Below are positions 33,486 through 43,400 of a stretch of 64,000 nt of DNA, in pieces. This DNA is from Lewinellaceae bacterium (lineage in GTDB: Bacteria > Bacteroidota > Bacteroidia > Chitinophagales > Saprospiraceae): contig JACJYB010000002.1 of assembly GCA_020636355.1 (NCBI GenBank), positions 496,001-560,000 on the forward strand, read 5' to 3'. How positions within the stretch are numbered: position 1 is the first letter of the stretch; every line of letters begins with the position of its first letter. The notes under the pieces were generated by a model that saw only the letters and a program-made list of their open reading frames with translations, searched no databases and was not told the origin of the DNA. A program made the position numbers and the translations under genes.

Positions 33486-36464
33486 TTAAAATGAAAAGTT
33501 GGCACCGAACGTAATGGTACGGGGACGTGGATACGTCGTGTAGTCTATACCCAGCGACGGAATGCCACTGATAGAAGCATCATTATTCACTTCAGGATCC
33601 TGACCTGAGTACTTGGTGATCAACAATAAGTTCTGTCCGGTTAAAAAGAGCCGAATGGATCTAAAGACATCACCTGAAGTTCTGACATTGTAACCCAACG
33701 ACAAGTTTTGCAAACGAACAAAATCACCTTTCTCAAGGAATCGCGTTGATACGTCAGGTGCATTCAGGCGACCTTCTCCATTCCCTACTACGTCTTTCGT
33801 TACATTCCGGCCATTTGCCAACGAACCGGCTGTAAAGTAAGCGTTTGCCGTGTTGTTATAGACATAATGTCCAAATTGGCCGGCAAAGAAAAAGCTTAAA
33901 TCAAAATCCTTGTATGTAAAGGAGTTCGTCAAACCGGCATTAATCGTCGGCAGGGGGCTTGCCCCAACAAATTCCTGTACGTCACCCTGTGGATAAACGG
34001 TAATTCCTTCAGAATCATACCCGCCAAACTCTCTCAAAAAGAAAGCATACAATGGCTGATCTCCGGCAATACGCTCGGCAAAGGCGCCCGTTAATCCCTG
34101 TCCCCGAATAGCGCCCGTATTCAGCAAGCCGTTATAATTCTTTACGATGTTGTGATTGTAGGCAATGTTCGCTCCTAAATTCCAGGAGAAATCTGCGTTA
34201 TCTACGATGAAGGTATTCAGCGCAAGTTCAATCCCTTGGTTAACCACATCCGCGTCCAGGTTCTCCCAGGTAAATGGTTGTGGAGCAGGTTGTGCGGAGA
34301 ATACCTGGATCAGCAAGTCTTTGGTATTCTTTTTATACAAATCAAGAGAGCCTGAAATTCGGTTATTGGCAAATCCAAAATCAATACCCAGGTTCAATTG
34401 GCTGGTAGCTTCCCATTTCAAATTCGGGTTTTGGAATGAGATTGTTCCCAAGCCTCCGGTATTGATACCTTTTCCGTCCGTCTGCAGGCTCCAGTCCCCG
34501 TAACGTCTTCTCAACTGGAACTGATCGTGAGGAATGGACTGGTTTCCGGTAAGTCCCCATCCAAGGCGCACGCCAAGGTCTGTGAAGAAATCAGGTACAA
34601 AAGACTCTTGAATCAGTCTCCATTTAAAGGCAAAGGACGGGAAATAACCATATTGGTTACCAGGACCAAAACGGGTCGATCCATCCGCCCTGACCGTACC
34701 AGTTAACAGATACTTATCGGCGATATCGAAGGTGACCCGGCCAAAGTAGGATTGTAATTCATCAATGGTCCGGTAAGAATTGTTAACGATTGAGTTTTCA
34801 GCAGCTCCGAAGTTATTGATCATCACATTGAGATCATTGGTCCGGAAGTTTGCTAATTCCAGGGACTTGCCACTATAGTCAAAACTTTGATAGGAATAAC
34901 CCAGCAATCCATTGAAGGATACGCTGCCAAAATCTTTATTGTAGGTAAAGTAGTTCTCCCACAATTTATTCATAATCGAAATATCACTACTATAAAGACG
35001 TCCGATGTTGTAAATGCCCTGTAATGCATTCAGATCCTTTGACAACGCATCAACCCTTGATGAGGTAGAACGGTCGAAACCCAGAACGGATTTGAAAGAC
35101 AGATCGCTTGTGATTGCAAATTCACCGGCAACATTGCCAAGCGTGCGCAAGGTGTTGGCAAAACCTTCAGTAAGTTTGACCATTGCCAACGGATTTGGCT
35201 CCGTATTGCTTACCTGCTTGAAAGTTCCATCCGAATTGTATACGGGTTGTGTTGGGTTTGCTTTCAAAATGTTACCGATCAGGTCACCCTCAAAACCGGT
35301 ATCACTGGTATTGGGCACGTTATCGTCATGGTTGTTGGATACTGTAAATTGTGCGGTCAGATTCAACTTGTCTTTAATGAATTTTTTCGATCCATTAAAC
35401 CGTCCGGTCAATCGCTGCAATCCACTTTCCTGGATAACTCCTTCCTGGTTAAGATAGGAAAGTGAAAAACGGTAATTGCCTCCGTCATTTCCACCACCGA
35501 AAGAAAGGTTGTGATTATGGGTAAATGCTGTACGGAACAATTCATCTTGCCAATCCGTTTCAGCGCCACCATTTAAGGTAGCAGCCGCTGCAGCACCGTT
35601 GAAGTCGGAATATGCAGCAATGAATTCGGAAGGTGACAACAAGTCGTAGCGCTTTGCAACCGTTGACAAACCAAAAGAAACATTGTAGTCCAGAACACCG
35701 GCTCCGGATTGACCGCTCTTGGTTGTGATGATTACAACGCCATTCGCACCCCTTGAACCATAAATGGCTGTCGCCGAAGCATCTTTCAGAATGTCGATGC
35801 TTACGATGTCACTTGGATTCAGGAAGTTTAACGGGTTCTTCGCGGCAACGGTACCGATCCCCCGACCGGAAGCCGATGTATTGTCACCACTTAGCGGAAC
35901 ACCATCCACCACAAAAAGCGGGTTGTTTCCGTTTACGACCGAAGATGTACCGCGGATACGAATATTGATTCCGGATCCGGGTTCACCAGAGGCAGAAGTA
36001 ATTTGCACCCCGGCAGCCCGTCCTTGAATAAGCTCCTCCGGTGAGGTAATTACCCCTCTGTTGAAGTCTTTCTCGGTAATCGGTACGACTGCTCCGGTAA
36101 GGTCAGATTTCTTAACCGAGCTGTACCCGATAACCACAACTTCCTCTAGTTGCTTACCCACGGCAAGCGATACGTCAATCACGTTGGAAGCGCCTACTGT
36201 TACTTCCTGATTTTCATACCCTGTGTAGGAAAATACCAACACATCACCTGTATTGGCTTGGATTGAATACGTTCCATCAATGTCCGTTACATTTCCAAGA
36301 GATGTACCCTTAACCAGAATATTTGCTCCGATCAAAGGTTCGCCGCTCTCGGCATCTGTAACAGTTCCTGTAATGGTTTTTTGCGTCCAGGCCATGGCTG
36401 TCAGTAGGAAGAAAGCCATAAACATGGATGCTTGTTTCACCGATTGGTCCAACTTAACTCTCAT
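33486..36464 (-). CDS. SusC/RagA-family TonB-linked outer-membrane protein
   Basis: A 992-residue TonB-dependent transporter. Order: signal peptide (about 1-27), carboxypeptidase-regulatory-like domain (about 29-110, ITGTVTDAESGEPLIGANI... DGTYSI), TonB-box-like VVVIGYSSVKKSDLTGAV, plug domain (about 120-235) ending AIYGSRGANGVVIITTKSG, and a barrel of about 22 strands to the aromatic C terminus GANFSF. It pairs with the SusD lipoprotein to import glycans or peptides. It differs from the plug-only lipoprotein at 504 in having the barrel. The gap upstream holds a cluster of GTTATA/TATAAC motifs. Confidence 0.95.
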   Translation of the reverse strand: MRVKLDQSVKQASMFMAFFLLTAMAWTQKTITGTVTDAESGEPLIGANILVKGTSLGNVTDIDGTYSIQANTGDVLVFSYTGYENQEVTVGASNVIDVSLAVGKQLEEVVVIGYSSVKKSDLTGAVVPITEKDFNRGVITSPEELIQGRAAGVQITSASGEPGSGINIRIRGTSSVVNGNNPLFVVDGVPLSGDNTSASGRGIGTVAAKNPLNFLNPSDIVSIDILKDASATAIYGSRGANGVVIITTKSGQSGAGVLDYNVSFGLSTVAKRYDLLSPSEFIAAYSDFNGAAAAATLNGGAETDWQDELFRTAFTHNHNLSFGGGNDGGNYRFSLSYLNQEGVIQESGLQRLTGRFNGSKKFIKDKLNLTAQFTVSNNHDDNVPNTSDTGFEGDLIGNILKANPTQPVYNSDGTFKQVSNTEPNPLAMVKLTEGFANTLRTLGNVAGEFAITSDLSFKSVLGFDRSTSSRVDALSKDLNALQGIYNIGRLYSSDISIMNKLWENYFTYNKDFGSVSFNGLLGYSYQSFDYSGKSLELANFRTNDLNVMINNFGAAENSIVNNSYRTIDELQSYFGRVTFDIADKYLLTGTVRADGSTRFGPGNQYGYFPSFAFKWRLIQESFVPDFFTDLGVRLGWGLTGNQSIPHDQFQLRRRYGDWSLQTDGKGINTGGLGTISFQNPNLKWEATSQLNLGIDFGFANNRISGSLDLYKKNTKDLLIQVFSAQPAPQPFTWENLDADVVNQGIELALNTFIVDNADFSWNLGANIAYNHNIVKNYNGLLNTGAIRGQGLTGAFAERIAGDQPLYAFFLREFGGYDSEGITVYPQGDVQEFVGASPLPTINAGLTNSFTYKDFDLSFFFAGQFGHYVYNNTANAYFTAGSLANGRNVTKDVVGNGEGRLNAPDVSTRFLEKGDFVRLQNLSLGYNVRTSGDVFRSIRLFLTGQNLLLITKYSGQDPEVNNDASISGIPSLGIDYTTYPRPRTITFGANFSF

Positions 36465-36801
36465 ACCAAAATTTATTTTGCTATTTCTAAAAAAGCATAC
36501 TTTACAATTTCTTTACTACGAAGGTAGATTTCTTTTATAAAAAAATGAAAACTTGTTATATCCTATAACCTTCCAGCATATGCAATAGCATCGTTTTTTG
36601 CAGGAAATCTTGATAATTATAACAAGTTATATATGTGCATTTTGCTTATTTGTTTTGTACTGTAATAGTTTTGTTATACGATATCTTTCGCTGTTGTTTA
36701 AGCCTTCAGGTTGTAAGGAAATGCTCGGGTTGCCAAACAAAATCAGGCTTCAAGCAGCAATAAGCGAATACGATTACGCGACAATATACAAGATTATTGG
36801 C
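36465..36801. promoter_or_regulatory. 337-bp intergenic region upstream of susC with GTTATA/TATAAC cluster
   Basis: No gene is supported here; a plus-strand ORF that runs into the symporter gene has no recognisable product. Five copies of the 6-mer GTTATA or its complement TATAAC lie within 124 bp: 36555-36560, 36564-36569, 36618-36623, 36626-36631 and 36673-36678. The first two make GTTATA-TCC-TATAAC and the next two TATAAC-AA-GTTATA, both inverted pairs. The region is AT-rich, so some matches may be chance, but the paired arrangement suggests sites for a dimeric regulator of susCD. No perfect -7/-33 promoter was found. Confidence 0.4.
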
Positions 36802-38373
36802 TCAACGAAAAACCAATATCAGCCCAATGGTCAGAACAAGGAGAACTCCTACCTGAACCCGGTAATCCAGGTACCAGGAACTCGCTTTCTCTTGCAGACC
36901 CAGATTTGAATAGAAGGTTGTGTCTTCAAGCTTCTTCGTGTCCCGATTAGGGTACAGATAAGTCATTAGTGCTAAAAGAGCAGCATTCAAAATAAATAAA
37001 ATGAGGGGAAGGACGGAATAGTGAATACCCATACGGTCATCCATCTTCCAAAGAATGAAAACAATCGACAACAAGTGACCGACGATCAGGGTACGAAATG
37101 CGGCCTTACCGGATACGCGGCGACTAACAAAGCCACCTAAGAAGATAACTACTATCGGAGGGATCAAATAAGCCAATGCGACCTGGACGTAGACGAATAT
37201 TCCTTCAAAGCGAGAGATGAAAGGAGCCCAAACTCCGGCAAATATCATCAGAATCAAAGTCGTATACTTTCCCAGTTTGGCAAAATGTTTTGTAGACCGC
37301 TCGGGAAAAGAAGGTTTGAGAAAATCGTTAACAATTAATGTCGATGCGGAATTAAGCGCTGAATCCAGACTGGACATGATCGCTGCTATGATTGCAGCTA
37401 ACAGAAGACCCAGGACCCCAGGGGGCAACAAACTGGTCATCAATGTCGGAAAAACTTTATCGGGATTATCCAGGTCAGGAAACAAGGGAATCGCCAATAC
37501 TCCGGGCATGACCATGAGAAAAAGAATGGTGAGTTTTAAGCCCGCTCCAAGAATGGCCCCCCAGCGTGCATGGGATATACTCCTTGCTGCCAGAATGCGC
37601 TGGACAATATACTGATTGATGATCCATACATAAAATCCAAGTATGGGCAGACCAAATAATGTTCCAGTCCAGGGTAAATGTTTGTCACTACTAGGCAATA
37701 TCATCTGCATCCATTTAGGGTCTATGTGGGCAACCGCATTTCCCCAGGAAAAACCATATTGTCCAAGCACAGCGAGAAATAAAATAAAACATCCGATCAA
37801 TACCAGAACACTTTGTAATATATCGGTATAGACGACTGCAGCCAGCCCCCCGGCTGCCGTATAAATTCCGGCAATCACTGCCAGAAACATGCATGTCTGC
37901 CAGATCTGGACATTGGGATAAAATACCTGAATAATTAATGCTCCCGCATATAGACTTGCTGCAATGTCGATGACTACGCTCAACAAAATGGTAAATACGG
38001 AAACGTATTTCCTGACTTTTGCATCGTATCGTTTTTCCAGAAATTCCGGAACAGTAGTAATTCGGTGTTTAATATAAAAGGGGAAAAAGAAAAAAATACC
38101 AAGAATTAAAATGATTGTTGCCATCCACTCATAGTTGGATGCTGCAACACCATAGGTGTATCCAAATGCCGCTAGACCGATAATAGTAGTACTCGAAATA
38201 TTGGAAGCAAAAAGACTAAATCCGATAGCAGGCCAAGTCAATCTTCTTCCTGCAAGAAACAATTCGGATTCTGTTTTTGTACGGCTGGAAAATGATAAAC
38301 CAATAACTAACAAAATGACTACATACCAAAGTACGATGGTCAAATCAATTACGTGTAATCCGGAATGCTCCAT
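36802..38373 (-). CDS. SGLT-like sodium:solute (probably sugar) symporter
   Basis: A 523-residue inner-membrane symporter with about 14 hydrophobic segments. Signatures of the SSS family and of its glucose-cotransporter branch are present: ELFLAGRRLTWPAIGFSLFASNISSTTIIGLAAFGY, here seen as AGRRLTW and FASNISSTT, then VPEFLEKRYDAKVRKY, the AAGGLAAVVYTDILQ segment and the R-WGAILGAGLK loop. Sodium-coupled import of a monosaccharide is likely; the sugar is unknown. It lies 14 bp after the LuxR-type gene and probably shares its transcript. It could take up the product delivered by the SusCD system encoded next, which is inference. Confidence 0.9.
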   Translation of the reverse strand: MEHSGLHVIDLTIVLWYVVILLVIGLSFSSRTKTESELFLAGRRLTWPAIGFSLFASNISSTTIIGLAAFGYTYGVAASNYEWMATIILILGIFFFFPFYIKHRITTVPEFLEKRYDAKVRKYVSVFTILLSVVIDIAASLYAGALIIQVFYPNVQIWQTCMFLAVIAGIYTAAGGLAAVVYTDILQSVLVLIGCFILFLAVLGQYGFSWGNAVAHIDPKWMQMILPSSDKHLPWTGTLFGLPILGFYVWIINQYIVQRILAARSISHARWGAILGAGLKLTILFLMVMPGVLAIPLFPDLDNPDKVFPTLMTSLLPPGVLGLLLAAIIAAIMSSLDSALNSASTLIVNDFLKPSFPERSTKHFAKLGKYTTLILMIFAGVWAPFISRFEGIFVYVQVALAYLIPPIVVIFLGGFVSRRVSGKAAFRTLIVGHLLSIVFILWKMDDRMGIHYSVLPLILFILNAALLALMTYLYPNRDTKKLEDTTFYSNLGLQEKASSWYLDYRVQVGVLLVLTIGLILVFR

Positions 38374-38387
38374 TAGCTCAATCCTGG

Positions 38388-39071
38388 TTATAAATCAAGG
38401 ATATATCCTATTAAATCCATTTCTCTCGGAAGTTCCAATTTTTTTTTCAACCGGACCCGGGCAATCTGTACGCTGGTCGCATTGATATTCATTAACCGTG
38501 CAATTTCTTTAGTTGCCAGTCCCATTTTAATGTACGCGCAATGCCTTATCTCATGCTGAGAAAGCGTATGGTGTCTTTCTGATAGTTTTTTAAAAAACTG
38601 AGGGTGTACTTTATCGAAATGCAACTTAAAATCTTCCCATTCATTGGCAATACTTGAATTGGTCCGAATAATTCGTTTAATATTTTTTAATACCGAACGA
38701 TCAGTATTTTGCATCAAGTCGGAAAATTGACTGGTTTCTTTTTCAATAATCGCTAAGATTTCTTTTTGTTTACTAATTAGTAATGTTGACGTTACCAATT
38801 CTTTATTACGTAAAACAACCTCCTGTTCTAATCGAAGATTACGTTCCCTTTGCATTTTTTGAGTTGCTTCAAGTTTTTGATTTTCCAGGACACTTTTTTC
38901 CAATTTAAACGAATTACTGGTCAAAAGCCTTTTGGCTTCTTCTTCTTCCAGAATGGACTTACGCAAGGCTACCGAATAACGGTACATAAAAATAAAGAAG
39001 AGCAATGCCACACCGAAAATGATCAGTATGGTATACTGGTAGATAATGTTGGTATTGTCAACGAGCTCCAT
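38388..39071 (-). CDS. Membrane-anchored LuxR-type HTH regulator
   Basis: A 227-residue protein with one membrane helix (about 12-31), a long coiled coil (about 40-110) and a C-terminal LuxR/GerE-type helix-turn-helix (about 165-225: LSQHEIRHCAYIKMGLATKEIARLMNI, of which the key parts are LSQHEI and TKEIARLMN). This resembles the C-terminal end of large Bacteroidota regulators that carry TPR or propeller sensor domains before the TM helix, but here the sensor is absent. It overlaps the upstream propeller lipoprotein gene by 14 bp and precedes the symporter by 14 bp. The upstream lipoprotein may supply the sensing part; that is inference. Confidence 0.82.
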   Translation of the reverse strand: MELVDNTNIIYQYTILIIFGVALLFFIFMYRYSVALRKSILEEEEAKRLLTSNSFKLEKSVLENQKLEATQKMQRERNLRLEQEVVLRNKELVTSTLLISKQKEILAIIEKETSQFSDLMQNTDRSVLKNIKRIIRTNSSIANEWEDFKLHFDKVHPQFFKKLSERHHTLSQHEIRHCAYIKMGLATKEIARLMNINATSVQIARVRLKKKLELPREMDLIGYILDL

Positions 39072-40245
39072 AAATCGGCAATGTTAGTAACTGAACAGAA
39101 TCTGCACCAATCCCCGGGCTAGTCCAGGCCAGATAAATGTCATGATCCAAATAAGCCACAGCGGGAAATCCTCCTGCTTTGGAGCCATTCGGATTGGGGA
39201 TTGTCCAGGCTCTTTGCTCCTTTCCATCCCAATCAAACCAACGGAGATTTAAATGAGGTACTTGCTCCAGAAGGCCAACCCAGACAATTGCAAATCCAGC
39301 CTCATTCATACTGGTCATCCGAACCTTTCCCAATGTAGTAACCGAATCCAATAGTTGGGGACCTGGTCTTTTTGCCAACATCATTTTAACTTCAGGCCGG
39401 TCGTTAGCAGCCGTAAACCAGCCAATAGCGCTTTGCTCACCATATCCGGCAATCTGTGGTCCGTTGACTGGGCACCCATTTATCTTCCAATGATCTTCAG
39501 AAACTACTTTTGGTTCTGACCATTCCCCATTCGTATATTTCGAAGAATAGATATCTCTTACTTCTTCTTTGGTCCTGTCCCGATAGACGACTTGAGGCCC
39601 ATTTGCCAAAACAGCAATTGCAGTTTGACAACAATCGCAAACCGTTGAATCGACCCATTGCTGATTTAAAATTTGTCCATCCGGAAGAACTTCAGCACTT
39701 CGCAGACCCGTAAATCCTCCTTTGGCCGTGTTTCTGCCATCCAACCACACGATCAGCCATCCGGATTGATAGGCTGTTGCAGAAGCAAATCCATGCTCCG
39801 TCATGGTTGAATCATCAGGGAGCGCACCATAGTCTACCCAGCTCGTTTGATCATGTGTTTTGATGTAATAATCTATGGTATAAGCGTTTTTTGCGGAACT
39901 TGTATAGCGTAATGCCAAAGCCAACATACCCTGCTCTCCAGAAAATACCCTGGGAAAATCGGCCCAATTGATCAACCAGTCCGAACGGCCTCCGATGGTA
40001 TCCACCTCCACACCTGTCAGGTTCTTCATTATCCACCAATCCACACCATCTTCGGTTGTAATCCTGCTCAGATAGGTTTCACTATCCTGAATAACCAGGT
40101 AAGGCAGAGAACCTGAAAGTACAGACTTTCCAGGTAGATACGCACCTGCTTCATGGTGATTGCAGTCCGTCAAGAGCATTATCACCCCAATTATGAAATA
40201 CCAATAAGTAACGATTCCAATTTTTTTTGAAATCATATTAAACAA
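39058..40245 (-). CDS. Sialidase-like beta-propeller lipoprotein
   Basis: A 395-residue exported lipoprotein (hydrophobic run followed by LLTDC). The mature part is made of repeated WxVxW-type strands that resemble a sialidase/exo-alpha-type six-bladed propeller, with a CDCCQTAIAV segment followed by VVYRDRTKEEVRDIY. The catalytic Arg triad, Tyr and Glu of true sialidases could not be assigned, so hydrolase activity is not claimed. The start is ATG 40245 or 40236. The gene is first in a leftward operon (this gene, LuxR-type regulator, symporter) and diverges from the giant adhesin gene across 227 bp. Confidence 0.7.
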   Translation of the reverse strand: MFNMISKKIGIVTYWYFIIGVIMLLTDCNHHEAGAYLPGKSVLSGSLPYLVIQDSETYLSRITTEDGVDWWIMKNLTGVEVDTIGGRSDWLINWADFPRVFSGEQGMLALALRYTSSAKNAYTIDYYIKTHDQTSWVDYGALPDDSTMTEHGFASATAYQSGWLIVWLDGRNTAKGGFTGLRSAEVLPDGQILNQQWVDSTVCDCCQTAIAVLANGPQVVYRDRTKEEVRDIYSSKYTNGEWSEPKVVSEDHWKINGCPVNGPQIAGYGEQSAIGWFTAANDRPEVKMMLAKRPGPQLLDSVTTLGKVRMTSMNEAGFAIVWVGLLEQVPHLNLRWFDWDGKEQRAWTIPNPNGSKAGGFPAVAYLDHDIYLAWTSPGIGADSVQLLTLPIYGAR

Positions 40246-40434
40246 ATCTTCCAGTTATAAACAACAGATTTTCACATGCATCATATATGACTATCATTTT
40301 TACAGTACCTGATAGATGATCGGATCCAGCAACTTATCCCATCCCTTGGCATAGATTTTGCCTTATCCACATCACGTAAACTACTGTGTATAGATAGATT
40401 CTTTACGAAACGGGTATCAATTTAGCAAAACATC

Positions 40435-40477
40435 GTATGGGATCTATCATACAACTTTAAAATCTAGGTTGTATGAT
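40435..40477 (+). promoter_or_regulatory. Inverted repeat enclosing the start codon of the giant adhesin gene
   Basis: A perfect 10-bp inverted repeat, ATCATACAAC (40446-40455) and GTTGTATGAT (40468-40477), has a 12-nt loop. The ATG at 40473-40475 lies in the 3' arm. A third element, GTATG at 40435-40439, could pair with the CATAC of the 5' arm (40448-40452) instead and would free the start codon. It may be a translational switch, or a DNA operator; neither is proven. Confidence 0.55.
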
Positions 40478-43400
40478 TTCGTATAGGTATGTGTTCACGA
40501 CAGCCCTGCTGTCCTTATACTTTATTGGCTATAGCGCCAAGGTGTATGACTCTCCGGATGCTTTCAATTCCACTTTTGATATTGATTATCAACCTTATGA
40601 GCTAGCCGATTGTGCAGACTTGGGGTTCTCCATGGAGGGAGGGAAACTACGTTTGGTCTCTCCTCAGCGTCTTACCTCCGCCAATAAGTCGTACGTGGTA
40701 AACTTATCCATCAATGAGCGGGAATTGGATTATCATATTTCCTGGTACGATATGCCCAATGCGCAAGGTGAGTTACTTCAATCCAGCCAAAATGGATTTT
40801 CTTACAATTATTCTGAAGCCGGCTCAAAATCGGTCCGCGTCCGGTACAATTATAAAGGACGTACATACAACTACATTACCAACTTTGACCTGGAGCGGAA
40901 ATCGGCATTTGCTCCATTTGCTGTTTCAATCACTGGTGACTCTCCCACTGGATGTTATTTACCCGGACAAGTATTAAACTTTACCGCAACTTCAACTAAT
41001 CCATCTTTTGATCACTTTGAGTGGACGATATCAGGTAACGTGAGCCCAACCGGAACAATTCCCGGTAGTTCTGTCGCAGTTACCGTCGGTAGCCCACCAC
41101 CCTCCGGTGTAACGCCAGCACTTTTCACTGTAACGGCATACGACGCAGGTGGTAACTTTCTTGAATTCAGCAGTTTTTACGTTTATTGTAACGATAACAC
41201 CAACCCGGTCAAGACAAACCCACCGAACATTACCATTTCCTGTACACAAGACTATACCGACACCGGCATAACCGGCGTAGTTTCAGCGACCGACAACTGT
41301 ACTCCTTCCGGGCAATTGATGTTTTCGTATACGGATGTACTGGTTTCGAGCAATACCTGTACCACTGTGTATAACCGTCAATGGAGGGTGTCTGACTTGT
41401 GCGGCAACACATCAGGAGCCTCTACTCCACAACAAATTACCATCCGGGACATCACTGCTCCGGTCATATCCGTTCCGCCGGCAGTAACCGTATCTTGTAG
41501 CGGGAGCACCGCTCCTGGATCCACCGGATCCGCAACCGCAACAGATGACTGTCACAATCCGGTGACTCCAACTTACGTCGATGCCATAACTTATGATTGC
41601 CCTGGCCCGACGCAGTTGGCAACAGGCTATACCATAAATCGTACCTGGACTGCCACAGATGCCTGTACGAATTCCAGCTCCGGTGTACAAACCATCCGGG
41701 TAAATCCAGCCCCGGCGCCTTCATTCAGTTCACCTTCCATAGCAGCCATATCCTGCGCGACCGCCGCAAGTTATACCCCACCAACTTTAACTTATACGAA
41801 CGGCCAATCAGGGAACTGTCTGATCTCCGGTTCTGCAAACGCAACCATCACCGCATCTTCTTTTAATGCATGTAGCGGCGGTACCATTTCCTTGTCCTGG
41901 ACAGCTAGTGGATGCGGATGGGGACCCATTACCCAGACGGCAACAGTAACCGTTAACCCGGCTCCGGTAGCCAGTTGGACACCACCTTCATTGCCAGGCT
42001 CTCTGACTTGTGCTACGGCTTCCAGCTTTTCTGCGCCGAATGCAACCTATACAAATGGTGAATCCGGAAGCTGTGCAATTTCCGAATCTGTGACACCAGT
42101 GGTTACAAACAATTATGACGCATGCGGGGGAACCATTGATATCACCTGGACAGGTTCCGGAGCTTGTCCTCCGGCACCGTATACGGCTTCTATCCCTGTA
42201 TCCCCGGCACCGACACCAACCTGGGGAACGCCATCACTCCCGGGAAGTTTGACCTGCGCAAACGCCGGATCCTTCAGTGCGCCCAACCTTACCTATTCCA
42301 ACAGTGGTGCAGGAGTTTGTCTCGTGGGAGGTTCGGTTACCCCTACCGTGACACCGAATTATACCGCTTGCGGTGGAACCATTGATATCGTTTGGGCCGC
42401 ACCTTCACTCTCCTGCGGCACCATGACCAATTATACGGCATCGATTACGGTCACACCAGCACCTACCCCAACCTGGGGAACGCCATCATTACCATCCAGT
42501 GTAACGTGTAATGCGGTAGCCAGCTTTACAGCGCCAGCCTTAACTTATTCCAATAGCGGCTCCGGCGCTTGCCTAATTGACGGATCGGTATCTGCATCTG
42601 TTTCAACCACTTACGATGCGTGCGGAGGCACCATTAATATTACCTGGATAGCGCCCGTATTACCTTGTGGAACAATGTCCAACTATACTGCATCCATTCC
42701 CGTAGATCCGGCACCGACACCGACCTGGGGAACGCCTTCATTACCTGGTAGTCTTACCTGTGCCAATGCGGGATCCTTTTCAGCGCCATCACTCACTTAC
42801 TCCAACAGCGAAAGTGGAGGCTGTCTGGTCAATGGCTCAGTCACACCTACGGTCACCAATAACTACGATGCTTGTGGTGGTACCATTGATATTATCTGGG
42901 CTGCCCCATCTTTAGCTTGCGGTACCATGACCAATTATACGGCTTCCATACCGGTAAATCCGGCACCGACGCCGACCTGGGGAACCCCATCACTGCCGGG
43001 TAGCCTTACCTGTGCCAATGCAGGGGCATTCTCTGCACCATCTCTGACGTATTCCAACAGTGAAAGTGGTGGCTGTTTGGTTAATGGAACTGTAACACCA
43101 ACAGTAACAAATAATTACGATGCTTGCGGTGGTACCATTGATATTATCTGGGCTGCCCCATCTTTAGCTTGCGGCACCATGACCAATTATACGGCTTCCA
43201 TTACGATCAGCCCGGCACCGACACCAACCTGGGGAACGCCAACATTACCTGGCAACCTAGCTTGTTCCGCAGTTTCATCATTCACTGCACCTGACCTGAC
43301 CTACTCCAATAGCGAAGGTGGAGTCTGTCTCATTGACGGCACTGTTTCACCAACGATCGTAAATAACTTCGATGCTTGTGGCGGAACCATTGATATCACC

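Noticed and set aside
36598..36909. Small plus-strand gene between susC and the symporter
   Set aside because: It runs antisense into the 3' end of the conserved symporter gene, has no recognisable domain and lies over the regulatory motif cluster.
39058..40245. Calling this protein a sialidase
   Set aside because: The propeller pattern is suggestive, but the catalytic arginines, Tyr/Glu pair and typical Asp-box repeats could not be placed.
31962..40245. Classical polysaccharide utilisation locus
   Set aside because: SusC, SusD, a regulator and a sugar symporter are present, but there is no glycoside hydrolase, polysaccharide lyase or esterase beside them, so a defined glycan target is not supported.
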